A stretch of 64,000 nt of DNA from positions 1,416,001 through 1,480,000 of the forward strand of contig NZ_CP074349.1 of assembly GCF_018343775.1 (NCBI RefSeq). Reading direction: 5' to 3'. A program made the translations under genes and the position numbers. Shown here piece after piece: positions 51,758-60,051 of the stretch (the stretch's first letter is position 1; each line of letters opens with the position of its first letter). The notes beneath the pieces are model-generated. The model made no database searches. It was given only the letters and a program-made list of their open reading frames with translations, and was not told where the DNA came from. This DNA comes from Pseudomonas cichorii (lineage in GTDB: Bacteria; Pseudomonadota; Gammaproteobacteria; Pseudomonadales; Pseudomonadaceae).

Positions 51758-52573
51758 ATGCGAACGTGCCGACGTGCTCTAACCGTTTTGGCCCTCACCC
51801 TCCCGCTTTCAGCGTGGGGTGCGGTTCCTGTGGTCGATGACAATTCTGGCTCTGGCAGCAGCAGTTATCCGCCAGCTGGTTATGGCACGTCCGGCGCCTA
51901 TGCCGGGGGAGGGGTTTCGGCCCCGACCTCGGCAAATGGTCAGCTGTTCATGCAATTGCAGCAAATGCAGGAAGAAATCGCGCGCTTGCGTGGTCTCGTT
52001 GAAGTCCAGCAGAACGATATTCAGCGCATGAAGCAGGAAGCGCTGGAGCGTTATCAGGATCTCGACTCGCGTATCTCCAGTGGCGCAGCCGCTGCAGCTA
52101 CCAATAATTCCCAACCTTCTGGCGGCAGTATCGACGCCAGCGGGACGCCTTCAGCCCCAGCGGCTCAGGCTCCGGCAGCAGGCACAGAGCCTCCTGACCC
52201 GGCGAAGGAAAAGCTCTATTACGAAGCTGCCTTCGATTTGATCAAGGCCAAGGATTTCGATAAAGCCAGTCAGGCTTTTACCGCTTTCCTGCGCAAGTAC
52301 CCAAACAGCTCGTATGCGGGCAACGCCCAATACTGGCTGGGTGAAGTGAATCTGGCCAAAGGCGATCTTCAAGGCGCTGGTCAGGCATTTGCCAAGGTCA
52401 GTCAGTTGTACCCAAAGCACGCCAAGGTACCTGATTCGCTTTACAAGCTGGCCGATGTCGAGCGTCGCCTCGGCCACACCGACAAGGTCAAAGGCATCCT
52501 GCAGCAAGTCGTGGCCCAGTATCCGGGCACTTCGGCTGCACAATTGGCACAGCGGGATCTTCAGCGTCTCTGA
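51758..52573 (+). CDS. cpoB: Cell division coordinator CpoB (YbgF)
   Basis: CpoB is a periplasmic protein that couples Tol-Pal constriction with PBP1b-driven septal synthesis. The 271-residue precursor has a signal peptide (MRTCRRALTVLALTLPLSAWG), an N-terminal trimerising coiled coil (FMQLQQMQEEIARLRGLVEV, about 65-105), a Pro/Ala/Ser-rich linker, and three TPR repeats (about 148-271: YYEAAFDLIKAKDFDKASQA, YWLGEVNLAKGDLQGA, LYKLADVERRLGHTDKV). It ends the tol-pal operon; a terminator follows. Confidence 0.95.
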   Translation: MRTCRRALTVLALTLPLSAWGAVPVVDDNSGSGSSSYPPAGYGTSGAYAGGGVSAPTSANGQLFMQLQQMQEEIARLRGLVEVQQNDIQRMKQEALERYQDLDSRISSGAAAAATNNSQPSGGSIDASGTPSAPAAQAPAAGTEPPDPAKEKLYYEAAFDLIKAKDFDKASQAFTAFLRKYPNSSYAGNAQYWLGEVNLAKGDLQGAGQAFAKVSQLYPKHAKVPDSLYKLADVERRLGHTDKVKGILQQVVAQYPGTSAAQLAQRDLQRL

Positions 52574-52594
52574 TGCCTGAGCCCGCCATTCAAG

Positions 52595-52620
52595 AAAGCC
52601 GCGCTTGTCGCGGCTTTTTT
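52595..52620 (+). terminator. Terminator of the tol-pal operon
   Basis: AAAGCCGCG (52595-52603) pairs with CGCGGCTTT (52609-52617) around CTTGT, followed by T residues. It closes the ybgC-tolQRAB-pal-cpoB unit. Confidence 0.9.
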
Positions 52621-52625
52621 CGTTA

Positions 52626-52645
52626 GAATTTCGCACCCGAAATTC
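52626..52645. repeat. Perfect inverted repeat upstream of queE
   Basis: GAATTTCG-CACC-CGAAATTC is a perfect eight-base-arm dyad just after the tol-pal terminator and 100 bp before queE. It could be an operator for queE-queC; no known regulator is recognised. Confidence 0.5.
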
Positions 52646-52744
52646 CGGTAATCATTACGCTTCACTGGATTCTGCGAGTGCAGGGTGCCTTGAAGTGCCT
52701 GACGGAGGCGGACGGCCTGTTTAGCTGTTACGCCCGTGGCCCAT

Positions 52745-53392
52745 ATGCAAGACACATTACGTATCACCGAAATCTTTTACTCGTTGCAGGGTGAAACTCG
52801 TACGGCTGGGCTACCCACCGTATTCGTGCGCCTCACGGGTTGTCCGCTGCGCTGCCAGTATTGCGACAGTGCCTATGCATTCAGCGGCGGAAAGATCCTG
52901 TCGCTGGAAGACATCCTTGAGCAGGTCGCTGCCTATCGTCCGCGTTATGTCTGTGTAACCGGTGGTGAACCGCTTGCCCAGCCCAATGCCATTCCCTTGC
53001 TCGAGCGCCTGTGTGATGCCGGTTACGAGGTTTCGCTGGAAACCAGTGGTGCCCTGGATATCTCGGCTGTAGACAGTCGTGTCAGTCGCGTCGTCGACCT
53101 GAAGACCCCAGGCTCCAAGGAAGTTGCTCGCAATCGCTACGAAAACATGGAATTGCTGACGCCCAACGATCAGGTCAAGTTTGTGATCTGTTCCAGGGAC
53201 GACTATGACTGGGCTGTGTCCAAGCTGATTCAGTACGGGCTGGACAAGCGCGCTGGTGAAGTGCTGTTTTCTGCCAGCCACCATGAGCTGAAAGGCCGTG
53301 ATCTGGCCGACTGGATCGTGGCAGACAACCTGCCGGTCCGCTTGCAGATGCAGTTGCATAAAATTCTTTGGGACGACGAGCCGGGGCGCTGA
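52745..53392 (+). CDS. queE: 7-carboxy-7-deazaguanine synthase QueE
   Basis: QueE is a radical-SAM enzyme that contracts 6-carboxytetrahydropterin to 7-carboxy-7-deazaguanine in queuosine synthesis. The 215-residue protein has the cluster motif CPLRCQYC (Cys33, Cys37, Cys40), the substrate-side FYSLQGET motif, and [12 protein letters not shown] at 52745 is chosen over a GTG three codons earlier because it gives the family start [17 protein letters not shown]. Neither has a strong Shine-Dalgarno sequence. queC follows after 17 bp and performs the next step. Confidence 0.96.
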   Translation: MQDTLRITEIFYSLQGETRTAGLPTVFVRLTGCPLRCQYCDSAYAFSGGKILSLEDILEQVAAYRPRYVCVTGGEPLAQPNAIPLLERLCDAGYEVSLETSGALDISAVDSRVSRVVDLKTPGSKEVARNRYENMELLTPNDQVKFVICSRDDYDWAVSKLIQYGLDKRAGEVLFSASHHELKGRDLADWIVADNLPVRLQMQLHKILWDDEPGR

Positions 53393-53409
53393 AAATGAGT
53401 GAATTGACC

Positions 53410-54084
53410 ATGACCGAGAAACGAGCCGTAATCCTGCTGTCCGGCGGGCTTGATTCAGCCACTGTCGTTGCCATGGCTCGTGCCGAGGGCTACGCCTGTT
53501 ACACCATGAGCTTCGACTATGGCCAGCGCCACCGCGCAGAGCTGAACGCTGCTGCACGTGTCGCACGGGACTTGGGCGTCATCGAGCACAAGGTCATCGG
53601 CCTTAACCTCAATGGCATCGGTGGATCGGCATTGACCGACAGCTCCATTGCCGTTCCGGAGGCACCGACTGAAGGCATCCCGGTCACCTATGTGCCCGCG
53701 CGCAATACCGTCTTCCTGTCCTTGGCCCTCGGCTGGGCAGAAGTGCTGGAAGCACGCGACATCTTTATCGGCGTCAATGCCGTGGACTATTCGGGTTACC
53801 CGGATTGCCGCCCCGAGTTCGTCGAGTCGTTCGAGCGCATGGCCAATCTGGCGACCAAAGCCGGTGTGGAAGGGCAGGGCTTCACCATTCGTGCGCCGCT
53901 GCAAAACCTCAGCAAGTCCGACATCGTCAAGGCGGGTGTTGCTCTGGGCGTCGATTACGGACTGACCGTTTCCTGCTACCAGGCCGATGACGAAGGTCGT
54001 GCCTGTGGCAAATGCGACAGCTGTCGTCTGCGCGCAGAAGGCTTCGCCGCCGCCGGTATTGCAGACCCGACACGTTATTTTTAA
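53410..54084 (+). CDS. queC: 7-cyano-7-deazaguanine synthase QueC
   Basis: QueC converts 7-carboxy-7-deazaguanine to preQ0 with ATP and ammonia. The 224-residue protein has the PP-loop SGGLDSATV (11-19), [33 protein letters not shown] and a C-terminal zinc cluster (C-x8-ACGKCDSC). ATG at 53410 ([13 protein letters not shown]) gives the 224 residues usual in pseudomonads; an ATG five codons upstream (53395) is possible. It is coupled to queE. A tRNA-Lys gene follows, whose promoter overlaps the queC downstream region. Confidence 0.96.
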   Translation: MTEKRAVILLSGGLDSATVVAMARAEGYACYTMSFDYGQRHRAELNAAARVARDLGVIEHKVIGLNLNGIGGSALTDSSIAVPEAPTEGIPVTYVPARNTVFLSLALGWAEVLEARDIFIGVNAVDYSGYPDCRPEFVESFERMANLATKAGVEGQGFTIRAPLQNLSKSDIVKAGVALGVDYGLTVSCYQADDEGRACGKCDSCRLRAEGFAAAGIADPTRYF

Positions 54085-54102
54085 TCTTTTTACAAAAAGG
54101 TG

Positions 54103-54130
54103 TTGAATTACTGATAAAAATCAGTAATAT
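54103..54130 (+). promoter_or_regulatory. tRNA-Lys promoter with an internal dyad
   Basis: TTGAAT (-35, 54103-54108) and TAATAT (-10, 54125-54130) are 16 bp apart. The spacer and its borders form a perfect palindrome, ATTACTGAT-AAAA-ATCAGTAAT (54107-54128), so a protein bound there would block polymerase. Confidence 0.75.
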
Positions 54131-54147
54131 ACGCGCCACACAACAGA

Positions 54148-54223
54148 GGGTCGTTAGCTCAGTTGGTAGAGCAGTTGGCTTTTAACCAATTGGTCGTAGG
54201 TTCGAATCCTACACGACCCACCA
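54148..54223 (+). tRNA. tRNA-Lys (TTT)
   Basis: This 76-base gene starts GGGTCGTTAGCTCAGTTGG and ends with encoded CCA. The anticodon loop CTTTTAA gives anticodon TTT (54181-54183), and the T-arm GGTTCGAATCC is intact. It has its own promoter; a perfect hairpin follows at 54231. Confidence 0.98.
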
Positions 54224-54230
54224 TTTTTCT

Positions 54231-54255
54231 GGCCTTGAGCGACATGCTCAAGGCC
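54231..54255 (+). terminator. Hairpin downstream of tRNA-Lys
   Basis: GGCCTTGAGC pairs perfectly with GCTCAAGGCC around GACAT. No T-run follows (TGTCAAAA), so termination here may be weak or assisted; position supports a tRNA-Lys terminator or processing signal. Confidence 0.6.
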
Positions 54256-54429
54256 TGTCAAAAAGATACAGATCACTCGATCTGATACGAAACAAAATCC
54301 TTCTAGCACTCTTCAATGAAAGCAAAATCTCTGCTTTAGATGCTATAGGTTTGCCTGCAATACCTCCAACCCCGATCTTTTTGCAGCTTGCAGCTTCGCC
54401 AGACTCACAAGCCTGGCGAAGCGTTAGCT

Positions 54430-54945
54430 TCAATTGCCGGCGTTGCCGCCATGAGCTTTTGCCAGCTCTTTCGCATGAACGAGATGCTCCTTCAGCTTGG
54501 GCAGCGTATCTGCAGCGAAAGCCTTGAGTTCGGCATCCTCACCGTTTGCCGCTTCCTCCTCGAAGAGAGCGATGGCTTCCTCATGGGCCTTTACCTGGTT
54601 GTTGGCGTAGGCCTGGTCGAAAGACTTGGCGCTGCGTAGCTCCAGCACCATCGACTTCGCTTTGTCCATCATTTGCGCGTCGCTGGAAACCTCCAGATTC
54701 TTGCTTTCGGCCAGAGCCTTGAGCTTATTGTTGGCTGCCGTGTGATCTTTGATCATCTTGTCTGCGAAGCTTTTCACATCGGCAGAGCTGCCTTTTTCCT
54801 GCGCAAGCTTGCCGGCTTCCACTTCGGCAATACCTTTGGCAGAAGCATCCTCCACGAAATCGTCGCTATCCTGAGCGGCGAGGGCCGTCTGGCCAGCCAG
54901 GGAAATCAACAGTGCGAGTGCGGATGTTTTGATTAGGTGAGCCAT
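54430..54945 (-). CDS. DUF4142 periplasmic protein
   Basis: This 171-residue precursor has a signal peptide (MAHLIKTSALALLISLAGQTALA) and a helical DUF4142 domain, a ferritin-like bundle without obvious metal ligands. Segments such as DFVEDASAKGIAEVEAGKLA, VKSFADKMIKDHTAANNKLK and AHEEAIALFEEEAANGEDAE are characteristic. Function is unknown; DUF4142 proteins are often stress-induced. AAGGAAGGA precedes the ATG by a few bases; the longer frame lacks support. A ten-base-arm hairpin (54393-54422) lies just after the stop. Confidence 0.85.
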   Translation of the reverse strand: MAHLIKTSALALLISLAGQTALAAQDSDDFVEDASAKGIAEVEAGKLAQEKGSSADVKSFADKMIKDHTAANNKLKALAESKNLEVSSDAQMMDKAKSMVLELRSAKSFDQAYANNQVKAHEEAIALFEEEAANGEDAELKAFAADTLPKLKEHLVHAKELAKAHGGNAGN

Positions 54946-55176
54946 TTGATCCTTCCTTTTATCAGTCTTATGGGGCGTGTATTTACGGCTTGTATGAGTT
55001 CGGACTGAGGGCTTTCCCGATTCGTTCAGCCTTTTTCCCGAAGTGCATGTGCCTGACCGGCCCGGTTTCATGCCTGCTGTTCCCTGTCTGGCAGAAAGTC
55101 GAAACCTGTCGGTGTGCGAGGGTTCTCAACCTTGTTGCCGTCACCGGTACGACCTCGAACGGTCAGGGAGGGGAAG

Positions 55177-55965
55177 ATGAAGGGTTTCAATTGGCGTATA
55201 GCGCTGGAGTGTTCAACCGTTTCGCTGTGTCTGGGGATGTTGCTGGCATGTGGCGAGAGCAATACAGAATCTGCAGTGGTGGCGCCGGGGGAAGCCAAGG
55301 CGCCGCTGACCCAGGCTCTTGATGTCGGGGCGGATGCGTTGCAGAGCCGTCCGCCCATCAATGAGCTGAATGCCTACCTCAACGGCTTCCATTTTTACAA
55401 TGGCCGCATGCAAGACCAGATGGAAGCCCATCATTACTGCTCGATCCTCAATGAAGAGGTCATTCAGTGCGCGATTTTCGACGGCAACATGAAAGATGCC
55501 AAGTTGATGGGCGTGGAGTACATCATCAGCGAGCAACTGTTCACCACGCTTCCCGAGCAGGAAAAGGCGCTCTGGCATAGCCATGCGCACGAGGTCAAAT
55601 CAGGACAGTTGTTCGCGCCGGGTATCCCGCAGCCGGCAGAGCATGCTTTGATGGAAAAGCTTGTGGGGACCTACGGCAAGACTTGGCATACCTGGCATAC
55701 CGATATGGATAAGCAACTGCCGCTGGGCGTTCCTCAATTGATGATGGGCTTTACCGCTGATGGCCAGGCAGATGAGAGGAGGGTGTCAGAGCGTGATGAG
55801 CGGTTTGGCATCAGGAGTGCTGAACGAAAGGCTGCCAGGGACGATATCGTCGCGCCCGCGGTGTTGCCGGGCGCTGATGCGTGGCGCGAAGGGCGGGTGA
55901 TACAGATTCAGGACCCGACGGTTAACCAGTCTCACAAACCAGGCTCGCCTGGGCCGAAAAAGTAA
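55177..55965 (+). CDS. OBAP/DUF1264 family lipoprotein
   Basis: This 262-residue protein has a lipoprotein signal peptide with lipobox MLLAC (Cys25) and an oil-body-associated-protein-like DUF1264 domain at about 55-200. Key segments are LNGFHFYNGRMQDQMEAHHY, CAIFDGNMKDAKLMGVEYII and LWHSHAHEVKSGQLFAPGIP, rich in histidines that might bind metal. Homologues in plants associate with oil bodies; the bacterial function is unknown. The C-terminal 60 residues are polar and charged. AGGGAGGGG precedes the ATG. The FadL-type gene follows 269 bp downstream on the same strand. Confidence 0.83.
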   Translation: MKGFNWRIALECSTVSLCLGMLLACGESNTESAVVAPGEAKAPLTQALDVGADALQSRPPINELNAYLNGFHFYNGRMQDQMEAHHYCSILNEEVIQCAIFDGNMKDAKLMGVEYIISEQLFTTLPEQEKALWHSHAHEVKSGQLFAPGIPQPAEHALMEKLVGTYGKTWHTWHTDMDKQLPLGVPQLMMGFTADGQADERRVSERDERFGIRSAERKAARDDIVAPAVLPGADAWREGRVIQIQDPTVNQSHKPGSPGPKK

Positions 55966-56234
55966 GAGATGTGCCCGACCAGCGCTTCGACGGGCCGAGT
56001 AGTGCTGGCCGGTTTCATGAAAATTCAGGTTTTCCTATAGCACATGTGCACTATGGAGTGATCTTTTTGCTGCTGATAGCCTTGCCCGCTTGCGTCGAAT
56101 TCCTGAATCTCCTCACGAACTCTTCTCTGATTGCCATGAATGGACTCACTCTCGGCAAGACGCCGACCCATGGCGGCAATATGGACATCTGACGATGTTT
56201 CGCCGCTGACGAATGACGAGTTCCATAAATCGAA

Positions 56235-57509
56235 ATGACCATGCTCAAGACTTCCCTTGGCCTCACCGTTGCACTTGTATCGACTCAACTGCTTGCGGGA
56301 GGCTTTGCCCGAACCGAACAAAGTATCAGTGGCATGGGGATCGGTCAGGCCGGGCGTGCGTCGGCGGCTGAAGAGGCCAGTACGGTCTATGGCAACCCCG
56401 CCGGCATGGCTCGTCTTGAAGGCCTGCAAATCACGGCGGGTGCGGTTTTCATCGATGCGTCCACTGACATCAGCCATGTCAGCGGCCGCTCCAGTGGCAG
56501 CAATGACGGCGACATGGTGCCGTTCAGCAGCGTTCCGTTCGGTTTCTATACCCGGCAACTCGATGAGCACTGGGCGTTCGGCTTCGGGGTCTACGCGCCG
56601 TTTGGACTGTCGACCGATTATGAAAACGGTTTTCAGGGCCGCATGTTTGCCAGCAAGAGTGACCTCAAGGTCGTGACCTTGCAGCCCACTATCAGCTACG
56701 CCTTCAATGACAGGTTGTCGATTGGCTTTGGGCCGACCTTGAACCGGATTGCGGGTACCCTGGAGTCTGACATCACCCTCAGCCCGACGATTGCCGACAC
56801 CAATGTGAAGGTCAAGGGCGACGATACGGCCCTGGGCTTCAATGCCGGCGTATTGTTCAATGCGACCGATACCACTCGGGTCGGACTGACCTACCACTCC
56901 AAAGTGGACTACAAGCTGGATTGCCACACCCAGGTGGCTACGGGTGCCGGAACCCCACCGCTGTTACTGGCCAGCAATCGTTACGACTGTACCCTGAAAG
57001 TGACCACGCCCGAGTCCTACGATTTTTCGGTCACTCAGGAGCTGAGCGATGCCTGGACGCTTTATGCCAGCGCAACCTGGACAGGCTGGAGTCGCCTACA
57101 GGACCTGAGTCTGCGTAATCAGCCGATTTCCGCTGCGCAAGGTGGCTCGCTGGCCTCGGCCTTGACCGGTTCGATCCAGGAAGGCCTGAACTGGCACGAC
57201 ACCTGGGCCTATGCCATCGGCACCGCTTACCAGTTGAGCCCGCAATGGGTGTTGCGCACCGGCTTGATGTTCGATCAGTCGCCGACCAGCAATACCAACC
57301 GTTCGCCGCGTACACCGACTGGGGATCGGCGCATATTCAGCCTGGGCGTCGGCTACAACGTGACGCCGCAACTGACGATTGATCTGGCTTACTCTTACCT
57401 CAGGGAAGAAAGTGTCGATGTGAGTCGTGCCAATGCGCTGGGCAGTTACAGTGCCACTTATCAAAGCGATGCCAGTCTGTTTGGCGTGGGGGCAACATAC
57501 CGCTTCTGA
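56235..57509 (+). CDS. FadL/OMPP1/TodX-family outer-membrane transporter
   Basis: This 424-residue precursor of a 14-strand barrel admits hydrophobic compounds such as long-chain fatty acids. The signal peptide ends near LLA, followed by the GGFARTEQSISGMGIGQAGRA N-terminal plug (about 22-42). AEEASTVYGNPAGMARLEG is the NPA-box signature, and the protein ends in an aromatic strand (LFGVGATYRF). A second ATG at 56241 could also start it. It is convergent with the hybrid kinase at 57568, without a clear terminator in the 58-bp gap. Actual substrate is unknown. Confidence 0.92.
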   Translation: MTMLKTSLGLTVALVSTQLLAGGFARTEQSISGMGIGQAGRASAAEEASTVYGNPAGMARLEGLQITAGAVFIDASTDISHVSGRSSGSNDGDMVPFSSVPFGFYTRQLDEHWAFGFGVYAPFGLSTDYENGFQGRMFASKSDLKVVTLQPTISYAFNDRLSIGFGPTLNRIAGTLESDITLSPTIADTNVKVKGDDTALGFNAGVLFNATDTTRVGLTYHSKVDYKLDCHTQVATGAGTPPLLLASNRYDCTLKVTTPESYDFSVTQELSDAWTLYASATWTGWSRLQDLSLRNQPISAAQGGSLASALTGSIQEGLNWHDTWAYAIGTAYQLSPQWVLRTGLMFDQSPTSNTNRSPRTPTGDRRIFSLGVGYNVTPQLTIDLAYSYLREESVDVSRANALGSYSATYQSDASLFGVGATYRF

Positions 57510-57567
57510 TCCGGGCATTTATTCAAGCTGTGAACGACAGCGTTCTGCAAAATCCCGGTGCAGCGCT

Positions 57568-59196
57568 TCATGCCGAGGCGCGCAACAGCCTCATCCTGAA
57601 ACTCAACAGCAGCGAACGCAGTTCTGCCGGGCGCAGAGGTTTGGAGAGGACCGGGATCTGTGGATCGTTCAGCGATTGTTGAACGTGCTGGATTTCGTGG
57701 CCGGTGATCACGATGGCGGGTATCTGTCGACCGTGCAACTGGCTCAGGTAAGCAATGCAGTCTGCGCCGGTGGCGCTGCGATCAAGGTCGAAGTCGGTGA
57801 CCACAAGGTCGCAATCGACACGGGTCTTGGGGGTGGCCGAGGCAGTCTGCACTTCGCATCCCCATTTGCGCAGCAGCATGGCGGTCGCTTGCAGCACGTT
57901 GATGTTGTCCTCGATCAGCAAGACGCGCAAACCGTTCAGCAGGCGCTTGTTCCAGTCGATATCAAGGGTTGGTGCGGCAGGGCTTGCGGCTACTGTTTGC
58001 AGGCCGCTGATGACCACTGCCGTGCCGCGCTCGGGGCGCGATCCGATATTGACCTTCAGTTCCAGCAGTCGGGCAATACGGTTGACGATGCTCAGGCCCA
58101 GCCCGACGCCTTCAATGTCCTGATCCCGCTCTTCGCGCACCCGGTAAAACTCGTTGCACAGATGAGGCAGGTGTTCCGCCGGGATGCCGCGGCCCAGGTC
58201 ATAGACACCGATGCTCAGTCTGCCCTTGTGGTGTCGGCAGCCGATCAGCATCGGTTTGCCGGGAGCATATTTGAAGGCATTGGAGATCAGGTTCTGCAAC
58301 AGGGTGCGCAACAGCGCCGGGTCGCTGTGGACATGCTGCTGACAGGGGCGTACGCGGATTTCCACGCCGGCCCAGTTGGCGGCTTCGCTGTTCTGGCTGA
58401 CCAGATCGTTCAACAGTGCATCGACATCCACGGTTTCCGGGCGTGGCGTCACTTCGCCCTGATTGAGTGTGTGGCTGTCCAGCAATGAACGGAAAAGCTG
58501 CTCGACCGCGCTGAGCGCCCGGTCGATATTGTCCACCAGACGGCGCTCGTCCGTACCCAGTTTCGCGTCTCGCAGGCAGGCGGTGAACAGGCTGATGGAG
58601 TGGATGGGCTGACGCAGGTCATGACTGGCTTGAGCCAGAAAGCGCGATTTGGCCTCATTGGCCGCCTGGGTTTCTTCCAGAGCGATATGCAGGCGTGAGA
58701 GCAGGAAGTACACGAACAGTGGCAGCACCAGCATGGTCAGGATCATCAGTACCGCGACGGCGGGATGTTCCTGCAGAAAGGGCGTGAGCTGGATGATGAT
58801 TGCCAGCGAAGCCAGGGCAAAGCCGGTGGCCAGCAACAGGTAGTTGCGCCCGTAACGCATGCCGTAACCGACGGTCATGCTGAGCATCACCGAATACACC
58901 GGCAACATCGGTTCGCCGCCCACGGTAATGGTGACAATCCCGGCCATATTGTCGAGAACCAGTGCGAATACCCGGCGTCTTGTGGATGCGCCCGGTCGCT
59001 GGGCGATGCGCACGATCAGGCCCGTGCCGACGATACCGAAGCCCAGGCAATAGACCAGAATCACCCACATCCGGGTTTCGGACATATCATCCAGGGCAAA
59101 CATGATCAGCGCGTAGAGTGCGGAGGTGGCGATGACCGCCATGCGCAGCAGGGCCTGGATCATTTCCAGGTCTTTGCATTTGGAGAGTATCGACAT
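57568..59196 (-). CDS. Hybrid sensor histidine kinase (paralogue 1)
   Basis: This 542-residue membrane kinase has about six hydrophobic helices in residues 15-165. The H-box is FLAQASHDLRQPIHS (His192). The ATPase domain shows N (LISNAFKYAP), G1 (DLGRGI) and G2 (GVGLGLSIV), and a C-terminal receiver (about 423-540) has Glu429-Asp430, acceptor Asp468 (VVTDFD) and Lys in LSKPLRP. All phosphotransfer residues are present. The long upstream frame is out of character; ATG at 59196 with AGGA upstream is used. It follows the response-regulator gene by 31 bp. The input segment GYGMRYGRNYL resembles RpfC/PA1396-type sensors (inference). Confidence 0.88.
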   Translation of the reverse strand: MSILSKCKDLEMIQALLRMAVIATSALYALIMFALDDMSETRMWVILVYCLGFGIVGTGLIVRIAQRPGASTRRRVFALVLDNMAGIVTITVGGEPMLPVYSVMLSMTVGYGMRYGRNYLLLATGFALASLAIIIQLTPFLQEHPAVAVLMILTMLVLPLFVYFLLSRLHIALEETQAANEAKSRFLAQASHDLRQPIHSISLFTACLRDAKLGTDERRLVDNIDRALSAVEQLFRSLLDSHTLNQGEVTPRPETVDVDALLNDLVSQNSEAANWAGVEIRVRPCQQHVHSDPALLRTLLQNLISNAFKYAPGKPMLIGCRHHKGRLSIGVYDLGRGIPAEHLPHLCNEFYRVREERDQDIEGVGLGLSIVNRIARLLELKVNIGSRPERGTAVVISGLQTVAASPAAPTLDIDWNKRLLNGLRVLLIEDNINVLQATAMLLRKWGCEVQTASATPKTRVDCDLVVTDFDLDRSATGADCIAYLSQLHGRQIPAIVITGHEIQHVQQSLNDPQIPVLSKPLRPAELRSLLLSFRMRLLRASA

Positions 59197-59227
59197 CGCG
59201 GTTCCTGGCTGGCAGTGAGGCGAAGAG

Positions 59228-59851
59228 TTACTTGATGGCGAGGCTGGAGAACTGCGCCGCGGCGGCAGAGCGTGTGGATACGCCAAGCACCTTGAGCAGG
59301 CTGGACACATGGATGCGCACCGTGAAAGGCGAGATACCCAGTTCCTTGGCAATTTCCTTGTTGGTCTTTCCGGCGGCGACCAGGCCCAGCACCTGTTTCT
59401 GACGGAAAGTGAGCGCACTGATAGCGCTGATCGTCGAATCGCTCAGAATCGAGCCTTCGGACTTGTACTTGACCACAACTTCGCCCTGACGAATGGCGAT
59501 AATGGACTCGGTTATTTCCAGCGGGTCTATGTTCTTGCCGATAAAACCATCTGCACCATGAGCCATGACTTGGGAAATGGTTTCCATATCATCGATCATT
59601 GAAACAACTATGATCGACGTGCGCCGGAATTCGTCCCTTAGTTCGGCAATATTCTGCATCGAATCCAGGCCGGGAAAGCGCAGGTCGAGAATCAGCGTAT
59701 CGACTTCATCACCCGAGCGTGCAAGGGTCAGGACTTCATTGAGATTACCGGCTTGCTCGATGATCGCTTCAGGCAGCAGCCGCTCGATGGTGCGTAGCAT
59801 GCCTTCACGAAATAAGGGGTGGTCGTCGGCCACGATGATTCTGCACGACAT
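59228..59851 (-). CDS. LuxR/NarL-family response regulator
   Basis: This 207-residue regulator has a receiver domain with Asp9-Asp10 (IVADDHPLF) and acceptor Asp56 (LILDLRFPG), and a LuxR-type helix-turn-helix at about 142-200 (LTFRQKQVLGLVAAGKTNKEIAKELGISPFTVRIHV, split over two helices). It is encoded between two hybrid kinases: upstream of paralogue 1 on the same strand, and divergent from paralogue 2. It is the obvious output of the cluster. ATG at 59851 starts at MSCRIIVADD; the frame upstream is not needed. Confidence 0.9.
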   Translation of the reverse strand: MSCRIIVADDHPLFREGMLRTIERLLPEAIIEQAGNLNEVLTLARSGDEVDTLILDLRFPGLDSMQNIAELRDEFRRTSIIVVSMIDDMETISQVMAHGADGFIGKNIDPLEITESIIAIRQGEVVVKYKSEGSILSDSTISAISALTFRQKQVLGLVAAGKTNKEIAKELGISPFTVRIHVSSLLKVLGVSTRSAAAAQFSSLAIK

Positions 59852-60051
59852 GCCTCTGCTTCCGAATTTAAGTGCGCTTATCATACTCGATAGAGACAAT
59901 ATGTATCATAAGTGATACGCCTTTAACTTGATTCTTTATCGTTTAGCGGCATTGTCGAACCGTTTCTTTTTAAGTGATATTAGGACGCCAGTATTTGTTT
60001 TGAGTTCAGGAAAGGTTGTTCAACTTTTCCGGCCTGAAATCAGGAGTAAAC
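59852..60051. promoter_or_regulatory. Divergent control region of the kinase cluster
   Basis: This AT-rich 200-bp region carries the inverted repeat GTATCA-TAAG-TGATAC (59903-59918). The word TAAGTGATA occurs at 59909-59917 and again at 59971-59979, 62 bp (about six helical turns) apart. These are candidate sites for the adjacent response regulator. AGGAG precedes the paralogue 2 start. Confidence 0.5.

Noticed and set aside
55971..56192. A 73-codon frame between the OBAP and FadL genes
   Set aside because: GTG start without a Shine-Dalgarno sequence and no recognisable pattern; it is likely a chance frame.
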